Below, piece by piece: positions 45,982-58,800 of a stretch of DNA of 64,000 nt; position 1 is the stretch's first letter, and each line of letters starts with the position of its first letter. The DNA is from Pilaira anomala (Eukaryota; Mucoromycota; Mucoromycetes; Mucorales; Mucoraceae), in NCBI GenBank assembly GCA_025716855.1, contig JAIXMQ010000034.1, forward strand, positions 248,001-312,000, read 5' to 3'. The translations under genes were made by a program, and so were the position numbers. Below the pieces are notes generated by a model. It was not told the DNA's origin. It made no database searches and saw nothing but the letters and a program-made list of their open reading frames with translations.

Positions 45982-46716
45982 TGGTTTTACACAGTAAGTG
46001 AATTTTTTTATTAAAAAAATTAATAACTGTCTAACATAAAATCCCCAAAATTAGAACAGTTCGCTCAGCGTGTCATCATCAAACAATCACAGATATGCTC
46101 CGCTGTATTCCATAAATAAAATTGCTCCAATATTTTAATAATAATAAAATATAATAATTGTCTGTCTCTTTGCCTTACCACAAAGATCTTCTTTTCAAAA
46201 CCTAATTTGGACCAAAATATTCAAATACTACATGATCTTCTTTGAATGTAGTGTTGAAGGCTTTAAGGTGAGAGTCAAATAGATCTACAGTCTGGACCAT
46301 GCATCATTAAATTTGAACTTGAACGAACAAGATTCTGTTGTATTAAACGAGTTTCATGAAGAGAGAGCCACATATTTTCACCTATAATAGTATAAAATTG
46401 ATTAATTTATTAAATTACTTACACTTCTTTTGATGTGATTCTCATGCACGCCTGATGTGCTAATAACACAACAGAATGTCATTTCCTCCAAAATTTAATA
46501 GTGGAAACTTCATTAGCAGAACAGTAAATCATGGTACAGTTGAAAGGTGTTCTTAACCCGAGCAACCACTGCGACAAAGTAGGAATGATCTCACGTCGGT
46601 GGCGGGGAGCGGAATTTCATTAAAATTGAAATCATAACTAAATGCTTACCACCCGTGCGACTTTCTTTTTTTCCTTCACCTTTTCTTTTCTTTTCTATTC
46701 AAGTAGGTAAAAAAAC
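45982..46716. other. Right flank of the Fanzor relic and promoter of the oxidoreductase
   Basis: AT-rich, no coding region recognised. In TnpB/Fanzor loci the guide (omega) RNA usually derives from the gene's 3' end and just downstream, so 45.85-46.2 kb is where its remnant would lie; I see no obvious structured repeat. TTTTCTTTTC pyrimidine repeats precede the ATG at 46717. Confidence 0.35.
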
Positions 46717-48229
46717 ATGCAAGCTGTTATTGTTAAAACTCCTGGTAAGAAAAATAAAATAAATCAATTCTACCGCTTAAACAATTCTAATTCTTTTCTT
46801 AAATAGGAAACGCTGATCAACTCACGATTGGTACTTATGAAAAGCCTACTCCAAAACATACCGAACTCTTGGTCAAAGTAATATATACACGTCCAAAGGT
46901 TCCGCTCAAAAAGTATAAAATTAACCACCTCTTTTTTTCTAGGTAAAATGTTTTGCTCTTAACCGTATGGATATTCTTCAAAGAGAAGGTAGATACCCTG
47001 TTCCTGCTACTTGTAGTCCTATCTTGGGTGTTGAGATCTCTGGTACCGTTGAAGCTATTGGAAAAAATGGTAATGAAGCAAAAAGATGAATAAAAAAAAA
47101 AGGGTTATTTTTTTTTTAACCTTGATTTTTTTTTTAGTCACTGATTTTAAGGTGGGTGATGAAGTCTTTGGTTTAATGCCTGGCGGTGCTTATGCAGAGG
47201 TAAAAAGAAAAAAAAAAACGCGTCTTTTTTTTTATCTAATTTTTGTAAATAGTATGCTGTCATTGAATCTGCTTTGACGATGCATAAACCTGAAAATCTT
47301 TCTTTTGAAGAAGCTGCTGCAATTCCAGAAACATGGTTCACTGCTTATCAAGCTTTATTCTTTGTGGGCGATTTGAAAAAGGGACAAGATATCTTGATTC
47401 ATGCAGGTGCTTCAGGTGTTGGTATTGCTGCTATCCAACTTGCTAAAGAAGCTGGAGCGTAAGAATATTGAAAAATTAACTACACCTTTTATGTAATAGG
47501 TTAATTAACTTTCTTTTTATGATATAGTAATCGTATCTTTGTAACGGTTGGATCAGACGAAAAAGTTAAATTCTGTGAAAGTATTGGTGCTACTAAAGCA
47601 ATCAACTACAAGTCTGAGAATTGGTCTGAAATTGTAAGTGTATAAAACTGATTATATAGATATCAACAAGCATTTTATTGATTTTTTTTTATTGATATGT
47701 AGATCTTGAAGGAAACAGAGGGTAAAGGTGTCAATGTATTGATTGATTTTGTCGGAAAGGATTACTGGTTCAAGAACATGGAAGTCATGGGTTTAGATGG
47801 TCATTGGGTTATCTTGGCCTTCATGAGTGGTAAAATAAGATAGACGCGCCAATTAGATTTAGTTACTTATTTATTTTTAATAGGTACCATTATTGATAAG
47901 GTTGATATTTCACCTTTACTCAGAAAGAGAGTTAGAGTAAGTGATATTTTTCAACGAAAAAAAAAAAAGTAGATGGAAATGATAGACTAAACATTTTGAT
48001 GTAGATTGAAGGCTCTAATTTGCGTGCAAGAACAGTTGAATATCAAGCCAAGTTACGTGATGAGATCTATAGCCATGCTGTTGAGAACCATTTCGCAAAG
48101 AAGGATGGTGTATTAAAGATTTATGTCGATAAGGTTTTCAATTGGGAAGATATTGTTGATGCTCACAAGTATCTTGAAAGTAACAAATCTATGGGTAAAA
48201 TTGTTGTCAAGGTCACTCCCAATCAATAA
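46717..48229 (+). CDS. NADPH:quinone oxidoreductase, PIG3/TP53I3 type
   Basis: Zinc-free medium-chain dehydrogenase/reductase, 334 aa, nine exons: 46717-46744, 46807-46877, 46943-47069, 47138-47199, 47253-47458, 47528-47633, 47703-47829, 47884-47936, 48005-48229. Marks of the PIG3 branch: LNRMDILQREGRYPVP near the N-terminus, LGVEISGTVEAIGKN, GDEVFGLMPGGAYAEYAV, the nucleotide-binding HAGASGVGIAAIQLAKEAGA and DFVGKDYWFKNMEVMGLDG, and the C-terminal NKSMGKIVVKV. The zinc ligands of alcohol dehydrogenases are absent. Length is almost identical to human PIG3 (332 aa). It likely reduces quinones with NADPH in the cytosol. All introns are 53-69 bp with conventional ends. It converges with the L12 gene. 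Confidence 0.93.
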
Positions 48230-48339
48230 GTCATTTTTAAAAAAAGGAGACGATTCCTATTTTGTCTCTTTTGAATAAAACCCATATATAAAAAAAACAA
48301 AGCAAAACACACACATACACACACACACACATACACACA

Positions 48340-48378
<39 letters not shown>

Positions 48379-48535
48379 CCTTTTTCATACTCTAGTTCTA
48401 TATCAATCATTTGTTCAATAAATAAATACTTGAAGGTTGTATGAATAATAAATTTCGACAAATTAATAAACTTTTATTTGAAGTTGTTGAAAAAAATAAG
48501 TATCCAGTTTAATTCGATATATGAAAAAAAATAAT
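48230..48535. other. Intergenic with a (CA)n microsatellite
   Basis: An interrupted CA-dinucleotide repeat at about 48307-48376 lies between the two convergent genes; the rest is AT-rich 3' untranslated-type sequence. Confidence 0.7.
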
Positions 48536-49231
48536 TTATTTCTCCTGTAATGCAAGTTAGTTTTTTTTTATAGTAACGCATTATATATAAAAACTTACAG
48601 GGATCTCGACCTCACCAGCATCAATGGCGTGACAAAGGTCCTTGGGGTTTTGACCATCGACGGTACAACCAACAGAGAAAGCAGTACCAAGGATTTCCTT
48701 GACGGTACCAGAGAGCTCACGAGCTAAAGACTTGAAACGCATAACACGAGCAATCTCAATGATTTCCTCAAGAGCAACGTTACCGGTATGCTTGATGTTC
48801 TTCTCCTTCTTACGGTCACGGAGAGGTTCCTTAAGAGCCTTGATGACTAAAGAAGAAGCAGAGGGTACAACGGAAACTTGAGCTTGACGGTTTTGAATGG
48901 TCAATTGAACAGTGACACGGAGACCCTTCCAGTCCTTGGTACCCTTGGCGATATCTTCACCGACCTTCTTGGGAGAAAGACCAAGAGGACCAATCTTGGG
49001 AGCTATTAATAATAATAAATTCGTTTAATGGTTTTTATTGTTTAATTGAGTTTTTTTTTTCTGTTTCTTCTTACCAAGAGCACTAGAGGCACCAACTTCA
49101 CCACCTATTCAAATAAAAATAAAATAAATCTGTCAGCATATAATAATGTCGAATTCCATTTTTTTTTTGTCTTTACCAGTGGCACGAAGGTAAATAATCT
49201 TAACCTCAGAGGGATCGAACTTAGGAGGCAT
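48536..49231 (-). CDS. RPL12: 60S ribosomal protein L12 (uL11)
   Basis: Ribosomal stalk-base protein that binds 25S rRNA at the GTPase-associated centre. Four exons: 49231-49177, 49104-49075, 49002-48599 and 48544-48536, 165 aa, exactly the usual eukaryotic length. Sequence marks: [80 protein letters not shown], and [20 protein letters not shown]. The last exon is only nine bases and encodes Glu-Lys-stop, giving the expected ...VEIPEK ending; without splicing the protein would end ...IPVSFYI. Codon use is strongly biased (CGT, AAG, GGT, CTC), as in a highly expressed gene, unlike its neighbours. Confidence 0.95.
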
Positions 49232-49566
49232 CTATAAAAATGTCAATTCAAAAAATAAAAAAAAAATCCATAAATAAAAAAATTGAATTTGACGATAATA
49301 TATAAAAAAAGATAGAAAAATATTTAGTAAGACTAGAATTGAATGGATGGATTGATGAATTTCATGGATGATTTGAATTCATACCTTTGAACGTGGAGAA
49401 AGAAGGTTGAATGGATAGACTGTTCAGACCTCTTTTTGGAATTCCAAAATGCAAAATATAAGTGGCTGATTTATTTGGATACCCGCGAGGCGAACTGCTC
49501 TCGCGTTATTATAGAATTTATTATTTTTTATATTATTCAAAAAAAAAGCACTATTTGATATAAATT
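49232..49566. other. Promoter region of RPL12
   Basis: About 330 bp between the L12 start and the EF-hand gene's stop. A short pyrimidine/purine mix and a GC-richer patch (ACCCGCGAGGCGAACTGC near 49480) stand out; I cannot assign a specific ribosomal-gene element. Confidence 0.35.
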
Positions 49567-50424
49567 TTACATGGATACCATAGCTGCATCAAGACTTGCC
49601 ATACCAGGACCTTGACTTAATCTTTGAGGTAAGGAAGGTCTTCCATAAGATGAGGAAGCTACAGAGTTTTGAGAGGAAGGTGGTGATGTATGTGAGCTCG
49701 TTTGGCTAACAGGCTCTAAAGATCTCGGACTATTGCTATCAGTCAAGTTATTATTTATTAACTGTTGTTGATGACTAAAATCCAATAACTCGGCTTGTGT
49801 AAGTCGAAGCGAAAGTCTTTGTTGTGGATTTATCACGGGTGAGGATCGGCTGGAAGAACGAATAGAGCCTGTTCGTGATAATGGTCTTGATTTACTTGAA
49901 ACGTTGTGTTGATCAAGGAACCGTTCCAAGAAATCAGCAATCAATGGTTCCTTCATAGCAGACAACTTGTATTCCTCAAAAGACTATATAAACACATAAT
50001 TAATGAATATTTATATTTACATCCTTTTTTTTTTCAGCCTTTGCATGGTAACTGTGATCCTGTTACTATGACAGCTAATTTTCCAGTTTTTTTTTTTTTT
50101 TTTTTGTTGTTGTTGTTGTAAAACTACTTTACCAGTTTACCATCACCATCTACATCGAAATCTTGAAACATACAATCAATAGAACGTTGAACTTCTTCAG
50201 AAGGTTCTTCATCTGACATTTGAGACTACAAATATATATATATATATATATAAATATCATTAATTCATGCTCTATTGATGTTTTATTCTATCAGCACTTT
50301 ACTAATTGTAACATGACTTGTTCCAATTCTTTTTTTGAGATAAATCCATCCTTATCTACATCATATAGCTTAAAAGATACTAACAAGATATACAAGAAAA
50401 AAAAATTAGAGGAGAGAAAATTCA

Positions 50425-50456
<32 letters not shown>

Positions 50457-50947
50457 TACATTTTAATTTTTCATCTGAGGTTCCTTTGATAAATACACTA
50501 AGTCCATCCACAAATTTACTGAAAAAATATATATATATATATATAAACAAACGTCAAAAAATATAAATAAATAAATAAATTACCAGAAATCAATAGATTT
50601 TTCTTGATCGCCACCAAACGCTGCATAAAGTCTTTTTAAAAATACATCATCATTATTTGATACAGTAGGAATATATTGCTTTACAGACTTTGATTCCGTC
50701 AAAGTAAAAAGTTAATTAGATATTGTTCTCTCTCTTTTTTTTTAAAAAAAAAAATTACGTCTTTAAAAACATCTTCGGTAATGTTATTCTGATCTTGTTC
50801 TTTGACATTCTGTCGAAGATGGTCAATTTCTTTTGTCGAAACTAACATTCCTTGTTAAAAATATGCTCTGTAAAGTATTTTTTTGAGACACTTACAGTGT
50901 GTTGTTTTTGATAAATCAGCATTTTCTTTACTTTTGCTTTGTCCCAT
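49567..50947 (-). CDS. EF-hand calcium-binding protein, calcineurin-B-like, with Ser-rich C-terminal tail
   Basis: Seven exons, 50947-50932, 50850-50759, 50687-50584, 50518-50460, 50379-50303, 50225-50133, 49983-49567, give 285 aa. Two canonical EF-hand loops are seen, DVDKDGFISKKE and DVDGDGKLSFEE (the second split by the last intron), preceded by a degenerate N-terminal EF region (KEIDHLRQNVKEQDQNNITE, VFLKRLYAAFGG, DFCKFVDGLSVFIKG). The order matches calcineurin B and related sensors. MGQSK at the N-terminus offers an N-myristoylation site. The last 130 residues are Ser/Pro/Gln-rich and probably disordered, unlike true calcineurin B (about 170 aa), so this is a CNB-like or CHP-like protein rather than the regulatory subunit itself. 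The first donor (GTAAAG) is chosen because the next GTAAGT would create an in-frame TGA. Confidence 0.82.
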
Positions 50948-52714
50948 ATTTTTAAAAAATTCTCTGAATAAAAGAAATAAGACTATTGCATCATTGTCAT
51001 TAATACCTGCAGTGCGGTTTTATATATTTTTTTTTTTACTTCCAATTATCGGTTTGTTATTGGCCAATTTGACGTTTTTTTTATTTTTTTTATTCTCAAT
51101 TTAAGGGTTTTATCAGTTCTGCAATTTAGCGTCTTTTACTGACAAAACACAAATGTATTTTGACATAATTAAGTAGATAATATGATACATCCTGAACCAG
51201 TTTTAACATAAATAAAATATGCACACTGTAAACAATTTATCTGAAGTGCTGTCATATTTTATCGCGTGACTTGTGTTATTGACCACTTTATCTTTATGTC
51301 TCTTTTTTTTTTCCATTTCAAAATATGAACTTTTCCTTCTAGTGCCGTCTTAATATATTATTCAGACAAGGAATTGTGTCAAGACATACATAAGCTTGAA
51401 ATCTGCATGATACATTTTGTCGATGATAAGATTTATTACAAAGAGGCTCCTTTTGAATACTAAAATGTTATAAAAAGTTTAATTCCTCGACCTACACAAG
51501 AATGACTAAAAAAACCCAAAGCTTCTTAAAAAAAAGGTATTTCAAGGAAAAGGCCGCATACCAAGCATAATACCTTTAGAAAAGTATTAGAAATCAATGA
51601 ATTTCATGAGTGTATTCTCAATTTGTATGATATGAAGTAGAAGAGACAATACCCTCTATATTGCCAAGAAAAGAAAAGCTTTGACTGATGTCATAAACAA
51701 TCAAGTTAAAAGAATGAAGAGACCTTTAAAGGAGGCTATTAAAATGTTCAATGAAGCAACTTTTGTTGCTTGAAAGCCATTACAGATTGTTATTGAAAGT
51801 GTATGAATTTTTTCTAACGGGGGTCAGGAAAGATAAATTCCACTTTTTTTTTAAAAAAGAACGAAATAGTAAAGCGTCAAGTTTAAGTGTAATTACTCTC
51901 GGCATGGGCTTAATGCTAAGACTCTCTCAAGCTAATGAATGATGACACGTCAATATACAAACCCTGTGTTTATAACTCTCGATAACGGTCGTAATACTAT
52001 AAGTAATGTAAGAAAAAACAGCTATCAATTTTGTTAATAAAAATAACAACCAATTCTGCGAATAAAACCTACCAGTTTACGGTAGATTCAAGACAATAAG
52101 CTTTGTGGTACTGTTCAAAATTCTAATTCATAGATGATTGACAAAGTAATATGTATACATACATGTCAGAAGAAGCAATAAGACTTCAAATATCGTTTCG
52201 GAAATGGTCTAACTACAGATTTTTTTTTTATTTATTCTTTTATAGTTTGCAACGATCCCAAACTATATATGGCTTCAACCTCGAGGCAAGAGGAAGCCAG
52301 GACTTTCCAATATTGTATGGTTAAAAAGGGAGAGGGTTAAAAGACCGACATTTATGTAGTAAATAAACGGTCTGCAACCAATTCCGGGTTGATTTATTTG
52401 AGCTCTATTCGAAACAAAATTCGAGTTTATTTAATTTAAAAAGGAATTATTTTTCTCTTTTTCCCTCTGGGTAAAAACTGTAATAAAATAAACACGGAAT
52501 ACTATAATAGTTACAAAAAAGTATCATTTCATATTTCCAAGAAAAGAAGTTACTGTGAAACGATCGGTTTAAATAATGGTCCGGGTAAACGAGATCCTGT
52601 TTTTTCATCCGCGCGCATTTTGAAAAAAAAAAAAGTGTATAAAAAGTACAGTTTTTTTTTTCTCTCTGTTTATTTTCTCTTCTTATTTAATATAATTGTT
52701 TGTTTATTTCTATA
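50948..52714. other. Intergenic: shared promoter region of the EF-hand gene and ERG4, with a coding trace
   Basis: AT-rich. A faint coding trace lies at 51.5-51.95 kb (separate entry). The ERG4-proximal part has T-rich and CT-rich leader sequence before the ATG at 52715. Confidence 0.4.
51640..51945 (+). pseudogene. Coding trace, probably an eroded element or gene
   Basis: In one plus frame the stretch reads KRKALTDVINNQVKRMKRPL, then KEAIKMFNEATFVA, a stop, KPLQIVIESV, and after a frame change further protein-like sequence ending VITLGMGLMLRLSQANE. The Lys/Arg-rich composition is not due to homopolymers. Unidentified; chance cannot be excluded. Confidence 0.25.
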
Positions 52715-54321
52715 ATGGCAGTAAAGGAAGTCAACGCAGAGGGACAACCAACAGTGAACTCAAATGGAGTTCCATTATTCAAGAACAAAATGACTAAAAT
52801 GGATGAAAAGTTGGATAATGAGGTCGTGTATGAGTTTGGTGGACCCATTGGTGTTTTCTGTATGATGTTAGGTTTTCCTTGTTTGATGTATTACTTCTGG
52901 GTCTCCCTTGAATACCATCAAGGCAAAATCTATTTACCTACTGCTTTCACCAAGGATGCTATCGTTCAATTCGTACTTGAAGAAGTTGTAGCTAAAGTAA
53001 AGGAAGGTGCTGCTCCTACTTGGGTTGCTACCAAGATTTATATGGGCTTTGTTTTATATTCTGCTATCTGTGCCTATGTTATGCCTGGTCCTTTTATCAA
53101 TGGTCTTCCTCTTCCTTCTTTGAAGGGCGGAAAGGTAAACTGACAGCTAAATTTTTTTTTATTGTTGCACGTTTTTATTTTTATATTTTTAAACTAACCA
53201 TTTTCGAAAAAAAAAAAACCTGTGTATCTATAGCTTCAATATCATTGTAATGGTTTATCATACTGGTATTTTACACTTGCATTCTCTGCTATTCTTCATG
53301 TTACTGGTATGTTCCGCTTGACTTCTATTATTGAAAACTTTGGTAGTATTATGACGATTGCAATCATGTGGGGTTTCACCATGACTGCTCTTGTAAATGG
53401 TATTGCAGTTTTGATGGGTAAAACTCATCGTATGTCTGGAAACGTCATTTATGATTTCTTCATGGGTGTTTGTTTAAATCCTCGTATTGGTAAATTGGAT
53501 CTTAAGATGTGGGCTGAAACCCGTGTACCTTGGCCTGTTCTTTTTTTCCTCTCTGTATCTTGTGCTTTAAAGCAATACGAATTAAATGGTTCCATTAGCG
53601 GTCCTGTTGCTTTTATGGTACTCGCTCATTTCTTATATTGTAATGCTTGTCAAAAGGGTGAAGAGTGTATTCCTACTTCTTGGGATATCTTTTATGAAAA
53701 GGATGGTAAATATATATAAATAATAAGGGGGAGGAGTTATACTAACTGCGCACACATTTTTGTTTATTTTCAGGTTTCATGCTCATTTTCTGGAACATGG
53801 CCGGTGTTCCATTTACCTATTGTTATGCTTCTATTTACCTCATGAAGTATGAATTAACTACCGGTGTCACTATTACACATTCTTGGGCTTATACAGTTGG
53901 ACTTTTTATCACACTTCTCTTTGCTTATTATATCTTTGATACTGGTAACTCACAAAAGAACCGTTTCCGTATGGAACAAAATGGATCTTATGTTGCTCGT
54001 GCTGCGTTCCCCCAACTTCCCTATGGTCACATCAAAAACCCTACCTATATCAAGACTGAACACGGTAACTTATTATTGACATCAGGTTGGTGGGGAATTG
54101 TTCGTAAGCCTCATTATACAGCCGATTTAATCCAATCTCTTTCTTGGGGTTTAATTACTGGTGCTGGATCTTTCTTACCTTACTTTTACTTTTGTTTCTT
54201 TCTCTGTGTCTTGACTCATCGTGTAACAAGAGATATGGAACGCTGTGCAAAGAAGTATGGTAAAGATTGGGATAGATACTGTGAGAAGGTACCTTATATC
54301 TTTGTACCTTATGTCTTTTAA
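52715..54321 (+). CDS. ERG4: Delta(24(28))-sterol C-24 reductase
   Basis: Last enzyme of ergosterol synthesis, reducing the 24(28) double bond in the ER membrane with NADPH. Exons 52715-53134, 53234-53705, 53774-54321 give 479 aa (yeast Erg4 is 473). ERG4/ERG24-family marks: GGPIGVFCMMLGFPCLMYYF as TM1, INGLPLPSLKGGKLQYHCNG, HRMSGNVIYDFFMGVCLNPR, KMWAETRVPWPVLFFLSVSC, CQKGEECIPTSWDIFYEKDG, FMLIFWNMAGVPFTYCYASI, GWWGIVRKPHYTADLIQSLS and the C-terminal DRYCEKVPYIFVPYVF. The KGEE.I.T.WD and MAGVPFTYC blocks separate ERG4 from the C-14 reductase ERG24. Eight or more hydrophobic spans are visible. It converges with the arrestin gene (240 bp between stops). Confidence 0.93.
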
Positions 54322-54558
54322 ATTCCCTCTTTCTATTTTAATTTTTTTACTTTTATTCATTTTAATCATCAGCATGTTTTTTTTTTTAAATCCTTGAGCT
54401 ATAATTTTTCTCTCTTTTTTTATATTTTTTCAATACCTAATTATTACGCCAAAAAATTAAAAAATTGTTTCCAAATTTAGTCAATTTATACAAGACTTTT
54501 TTTTTTTTTTAATTTTATTTTGTTTATGTATGTACACAGATTTACAAGAGATTAAAGA

Positions 54559-55812
54559 TTAAAATTCATAAGAAGGTAAGCCATCATCAGGTGCAGTGAT
54601 CGAATGATAAGACGGTAAGATCCCACAAGCGAAATTTGTGTTTGTAGGCAAGGAAGTAACGGGCCGGTAGGCAAAATAATCGGCCGGTTCCGTTGCAGTA
54701 GTAGAATGAGATGGAGTGATCGGAGAAGTATCCAAGGGAGTATAAGAAGATGAGGTTGAGTCTAAATAAGGTAAAGGGGAATAGGGTGCAGATCGCCATG
54801 CGTTTTCATAAGTAGGCAATTCACCTTCTTCTTCATGACCTTCAAACTTTTCATTTACAACATCAATAGGTATCGAAGCTCTTAACTCAGAGAGTTCACC
54901 TTGCTTATTAATTAGGGACATTGTGAATTTCAACTTGTGTTCGACCTTAAAGAATTGGTTTTGTGTATCACACTGAACGGAACCGAATGAATGTGGTACA
55001 GACAAGATTTCAGTCTTTTGCCAGTGTAACCCAGTCGAGGGAAATGCCTCGTCTCTGAAGAAGCGAATGATCCTTGATTCTGTGTGCATGGCTGTTGTAC
55101 TACCAAATACAAAACTTGTATACTCTTTTAAAAAACAAGAAAGGTAACGAACATGTAAACCAGAGTTAGGTTTAGGCATAAGTAATAAATCAATAGGAAT
55201 TTGTTCACCACGACTATAGACACGTTTTGGAATCGTAATTTGATAATCAATCTTGTTGGCCCATTCGTTTGATATTTGCATGGGAATGTTAGACATATGA
55301 TAGGATGGTGTATATTGTCGAATGACTCGCAATAATTGTCGGTCAATTAAATTGGGTAAAAACGCTGGGCGGTCAACTACAGCTTTTAACTTGTACGACA
55401 GAGAACCGTACGAATTGGAATCAATGGATTCTGCCAAATTTCCTGGAAGAACATATTCAAAGGGGTATTTATAGACGTTAGGTACAAGTGTATGGATCTT
55501 CTTTTGGTTGGTTAAAAATGTCCAATTGTGTTCAAGGATTGTTAATTCTTTCTTGTGTTGATGGTTACCTGTTAATGTATGATGATATTAATATTCATGT
55601 TTATTTCCAACAAAAGTTTATTCTTAAAACTTACGTTCACTCCATTGTACTTTCATTTTTCCTAATAAATTTAACGTAATTGACTTGATTTTCATAGTTT
55701 CTTTTGTATGTAAAATAACACAGCCTCGTAGCACGCAACCGACGGATTCTTCAGGACTTCCTCGAAGAAATAATGTATCGTTTTCCACATGAATTTTAAT
55801 ATAATTTGTCAT
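54559..55812 (-). CDS. Alpha-arrestin-like protein with PY-type motifs
   Basis: Exons 55812-55635 and 55568-54559 give 395 aa. The N-terminal arrestin fold is visible as strands: IKIHVENDTLFLRGSPEESV, GCVLRGCVILHTKETMKIKS, then VYKYPFEYVLPGNLAESI and YGSLSYKLKAVVDRP. The arrestin C-domain follows with IDYQITIPKRVYSRGEQIPI, KPNSGLHVRYLSCFLKEYTS and VEHKLKFTMSLIN. The C-terminal 100 residues are disordered and carry LPTYEN, LPSYHS and LPSYEF near the end, which are L/PPxY-type WW-domain ligands. Such proteins recruit Rsp5-type ubiquitin ligases to plasma-membrane transporters for endocytosis. The single intron lies in the first beta-sandwich. Its cargo cannot be inferred; the neighbouring sugar porter is 17 kb away. 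Confidence 0.87.
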
Positions 55813-58800
55813 GCTGATAAAAAAAAGAGAGAGGGTATAAAAAATAAATAATGATATTAAAAAAAAAAAAAGGAAAAAAAAAAAAGTTTTTATATTTATA
55901 CTCTTTTCAACAATAAGAAATTTTTTTTTAATCTTTTTTTAGATCTACAAGTTCTGGGCTTATCATGATTGGTGTTACTTTTTTTTTTTTTTTTTTTTTT
56001 TTTTATGAAAAAAAAACTTTTTTTATTAAATTTTTTTATTGTTTTCTTTATCAGTGGCTTCATAAAATAGAAGATGAAGTCGGTTTATACCGTGTCAAAT
56101 AGGTTATAGAAATGTTTATCCAGGTAAATAGTTTGAATAACAATACGTTATAATAAATTTACAAGATCAATATAAAATCACTTTCAAAAAAAAAAAAAAT
56201 ATTATTATGTGTACAAATGAAAAAGAAATGCTAGACCAAATAGAATGCCTATAGAGTTTCCCACCGTTATTGATGCGTGGGGAGTTTTATCTTCACAAGA
56301 GCTTTCTGCTTTTTCTCATCATTCTTCCTCATCGTAGCGTCATTTACTTTAGTAAAAATGTTGTAGTTATTAAATCATACGGATACCACCGGTATCTTTT
56401 TTTACCCTAAAGTGACTCAGCGAACCTTTGATAGTGATCTTTTGACGCTAAGGCCCGGAGAGACGAGGCAAATTGCTTAGCATATATCATTGATTGTTCT
56501 TTTTTCTAAAACAATTGCTTATTCAGAATTGGTTTTGAGCATTGCCAAAATCTTTTCGATTATACCACCTGAGCGATCAATTTTCTGTTTAAGAGTATAA
56601 ACATCCAATTTTTACAGATTTTTTTTTTTCTGAGTTGTAACCTGAAGGATAAAATATAATTTTATACACCACTTTTTGTTATTTTACAGGTCCACAACTG
56701 AAGCGCTAGTAGGTCGAACTGATGCAATATTTATTATGTTGTTTAGTCAATGAGAAAAAAAAAACAATATTATATATAGCTATTCATAGTAATCTCGTGA
56801 TGCCTTTTTTTTTTCACTAACTGAAAAACTTTTAACAAAAAAAAAAATAGGTTTGATGTGTACATTTGACAATCTATTTTTAAGCTATTTTGTGTTCCTT
56901 GTACCTTGTACCTTGTACCTTGTACCTTGTATTTTTTTTTATTTGAAGATTATACATGGAAGTGTACTTGATTCAAATAATGTTAAAAAAAATACAACTA
57001 AAAAAAACACACTGTAGATATATTATGCAGATTCAAAAAGGTGGTGCGTGCGAGAAAGATTCCGAATTTACCCAAATTATGAGCTAAATATTAATTGTTT
57101 TTCCTATCATTTTTTTTTTTTGTAAAATAATTTTATTTATAAAATGAAATTATAATTTAAGTCACACATAGTGTTTTTCCTATCATGAAAGATCACAAAC
57201 GAAGCAAATCAACCACATGGTTTTATTCATATAACGTGTCCTTTTTTTGTACCACTATATATTGACGCGTTAATTTAATAATCCATACCATTTTATTTGT
57301 ATATTCTGTAAATCATACTTGTGTGAGTACAGCTATTCTTGGTATATGCAACTAATTATAGCGCTTACATCAAACACGAGATAAAGATACTATCGTTATG
57401 ATTACGCATGATTTAAATGTATATATATTTTTTAAAAAAAATCCCGATTTTAATATAATTATAATCTTATATCTGATCCTTTGAGTATTAGTTGTTACAG
57501 TACATCAAAACTTTCTAATAAACCATATTGCTTTTTTATCCTCTTGACTTAATTCACAGGTACAAATATCCCAAAAACAGTTTTGTAGCGCATCAGATTG
57601 GGAAACCAGAAATTGAACGTTTTTGAGCAGAAATGACTGCTACTACTATAACTAATCCAAAAATTATTACTATTCAAAGTGAGCTTCACCAACTAAATTT
57701 ACATGTGGTAAAAAGCCTGATATTTCTTTACACCCAAAATATCTTTTCTGAAATTGAAATTTTCTTCGTCAAGTTAACTCAATTGCTTTCTTTATTTTTC
57801 GCTTTAATTGATAATTTAATTCACTTCATTATCTCCCTTTTTTCTTCCTGATTATTAGCGTTTAAATTGAGTATAAAAAGTGTGGACAATCAGTAATTAA
57901 TGAGAAAAGACTTAGGGTTGATTTATTAGATAAAATAAAACTGAAAGAACTCTTCTAAACTAAAATAATAATCATCTTTTATATCTTGAATATCCTGATG
58001 AGTTGTGTTTGAATAAGGACCATCTTTTTGATGGGTTTAAATGAATCTACCCAACTCTTCTGCTTTTGAATAAGTACGTTCTACTCTTTCGAATTGACCA
58101 TAAATAATCGTGGATCCTATCTACCCGATTGGATAACAACATATCTGGTTCCTGACTAAAGACCACCTTGTAATTACTTACATGGTTGTTATTAATCTGG
58201 ATTCCGTTGTTACAGATTTCATTGGTAAATGCGCATACTTTTAAATTGACAAGAACTATTTTTCTATCATACGACCTGATCAACCTTATTCTTAGATTGA
58301 TATCATGTTTTCCCAGTTTCGGGATAGAATTGACAGTTGTTGGGATAATCTTTATTCCAACAATGTTATTCTTTTTTATTTGTTTTGTAAACAGGTTATA
58401 TAATATTACTATTTAATATTAATAGATTAATAATGTATTTTTGCCAGTAATAGCCGTTCTTACCCCAACACAAGGTAGCTAAGCTTGTATCGAGACTATT
58501 ACCGGTAAATATCTCTTATTTTCTATTAATATGAATTGAGTATTTACTTTATTTGTATTGTTTTATTCTCAATTATATTTTATTATTTGATCTTGGTTTT
58601 TTACCATTGATCTTATTTTACGTCAATTTGTATATGCATTTGAATATAGAATATTTCCTTAGTTTCAAGATATTGATAATAATATACAATGTTAGACATG
58701 TATATTATTATGAAGATATGTCAGGTTTTTATTATAATGTTTAGTTTATAACCCTGATCTACTTATATTTATAAGTAGAGATGACGCAAATACGACAAAA

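Noticed and set aside
57633..57851. 72-codon plus-strand frame starting MTATTITNPKII
   Set aside because: The later part is Phe/Leu/Ile-rich AT-driven sequence with no recognisable motif and no good splice continuation.
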